The notes under the pieces were generated by a model that worked only from the letters and a program-made list of their open reading frames with translations, ran no database searches and had not been told where the DNA came from. A stretch of 35,762 nucleotides of DNA, from contig JAFDXH010000191.1 of assembly GCA_018268075.1 (NCBI GenBank), forward strand, positions 1 through 35,762. Direction: 5' to 3'. Origin of the DNA: Bacteroidota bacterium. Its GTDB lineage: Bacteria > Bacteroidota > Bacteroidia > Chitinophagales > Chitinophagaceae. Of this stretch, positions 35,040 to 35,762 are shown one piece after another. How positions within the stretch are numbered: the stretch's first letter is position 1; every line of letters begins with the position of its first letter. A program made the position numbers and the translations under genes.

Positions 35040-35762
35040 TCAATGTTTCACTATTTTCTTCACTTCATTTATATCCTTACCGGTAATTTTTAGAAAATAT
35101 ATTCCCGAAGGCAAGCTTGAGATATCTATTTGATTCCTTTCCTGTTTTATGGAATTCTGCAGGATGGTTTCGCCTAAAACATTTACCATAGTTGCATTCA
35201 GCAGTGCTGAATTATTTTCTATTGTTATCAAAATTTTATCCTTTGCCGGATTGGGTGTTACTGTAATCAGGTTTTTAGGTCTATCAAAATCAAGAGTCCG
35301 AACTGGGGAATAACCTAATTTACCATTTCGGTCTATTTGAGCTATACGATAATAATTTAATCCTGCAAATGGTGAATAATCAATAATTGAATAAGAGGTA
35401 GTGCCAGAAGTATTGCCTGCAGAGAGCAACCTATTTATCTCATTAAAATGAATGCCATCTTTACTTTTTTCTACAATAAAATGATCGGTATTTGATTCTT
35501 GAAATGTTACCCAATTTAAAAGTGCTTCTTTATTTTGCTTCACCACATTGAAGGAAGCCCAAGTAAGTGGTAGCACCTCGCTTGTAATGGATGTAACAGT
35601 ATCAGAAAGGCTTACAAGAGTACCGGCGCCATTAAATAGTTGGCCTAAATTATAAACTGCAGGTTCTTTATTTAATAGAATATCATCAACATACCAGCCG
35701 GTTCCTGCAATGGTATTATCTGTTACATACCGGAACCGAAAGGCTATATTTTTTCCCTCAAA
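35040..35762 (-). CDS. C-terminal part of a secreted T9SS cargo protein (cut by window edge)
   Basis: The frame is open to the right edge (I translated it through 35762), so the 5' end lies outside the window. The visible 240 residues begin with a jelly-roll end (IAFRFRYVTDNTIAGTGWYVDDILL). This has the pattern seen in MAM/immune-inhibitor-A type domains, with the GTGWYVDDI signature. A fibronectin-like stretch follows (NWVTFQESNTDHFIVEKSKDGIHF, YYRIAQIDRNGKLGYSPV). The end is a T9SS type A sorting tail (VTPNPAKDKILITIEN, LPSGIYFLKITG, NEVKKIVKH). It is a convergent neighbour of porX, 43 bp away. Secreted, possibly a peptidase or adhesin; the catalytic part is not visible. Confidence 0.8.
   Translation of the reverse strand, partial: FEGKNIAFRFRYVTDNTIAGTGWYVDDILLNKEPAVYNLGQLFNGAGTLVSLSDTVTSITSEVLPLTWASFNVVKQNKEALLNWVTFQESNTDHFIVEKSKDGIHFNEINRLLSAGNTSGTTSYSIIDYSPFAGLNYYRIAQIDRNGKLGYSPVRTLDFDRPKNLITVTPNPAKDKILITIENNSALLNATMVNVLGETILQNSIKQERNQIDISSLPSGIYFLKITGKDINEVKKIVKH

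Overview
The window looks like a chromosomal segment of a Bacteroidota bacterium, most likely from the Chitinophagaceae/Sphingobacteriia side. The evidence is a fused lpxC-fabZ gene, a PorX regulator with a PglZ domain, three proteins with type IX secretion (T9SS) sorting tails, bshA (bacillithiol synthesis), several matches to the Bacteroidota -7 promoter motif TAnnTTTG, little Shine-Dalgarno signal and AT-rich intergenic DNA. No rRNA, tRNA, CRISPR array, transposase or phage gene was found.

Layout. 1-200: edge of a GC-rich repeat cluster. 192-2539 (-): bshA and a class III aminotransferase, probably one operon. 2640-3407: second, larger repeat cluster. 3665-4465 (+): TerC-family membrane protein. 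4725-7629 (+): three overlapping genes (GT87 mannosyltransferase-like, GT2 polyprenyl-phosphate glycosyltransferase, NodB-type deacetylase), ending at a hairpin terminator near 7776-7815. 7911-15312 (+): metal-efflux operon with a small exported acidic/His protein, an outer-membrane factor, a lipoprotein adaptor, a CzcA-type RND pump and an OprB-like porin. 15394-16647 (-): Omp85-like barrel. 16857-20520 (-): pyrD, rarA and an exported protein resembling an L,D-transpeptidase. 20822-22471 (-) and 22603-24873 (+): divergent T9SS cargo genes. 25018-25683: third repeat cluster, inverted relative to the first two. 25700-27876 (-): lspA and a lipoprotein. 28001-33186 (-): HD phosphohydrolase, lpxD, lpxC-fabZ, lpxA and an ABC ATPase. 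33431-34996 (+): porX. 35040 to the right edge (-): C-terminal part of a third T9SS cargo protein.

The theme is the cell envelope: lipid A synthesis (lpxD/lpxC-fabZ/lpxA), lipoprotein maturation (lspA), control of T9SS (porX) and its cargo, outer-membrane barrels, and a three-gene set that could make and transfer a lipid-linked, deacylated sugar. The most unusual non-coding material is a mosaic repeat family: 17 short units, four nested-hairpin copies of about 104 bp, and a tandem array built on the 8-mer CAATGACG with 18-21 bp pitch. These sit in three clusters, and the third is in reverse orientation, so they bracket about 22 kb with inverted homology. Other points of interest are the aminosugar operon, the small protein that leads the metal-efflux operon, and the atypical Q-G-C active-site motif of the L,D-transpeptidase-like protein.
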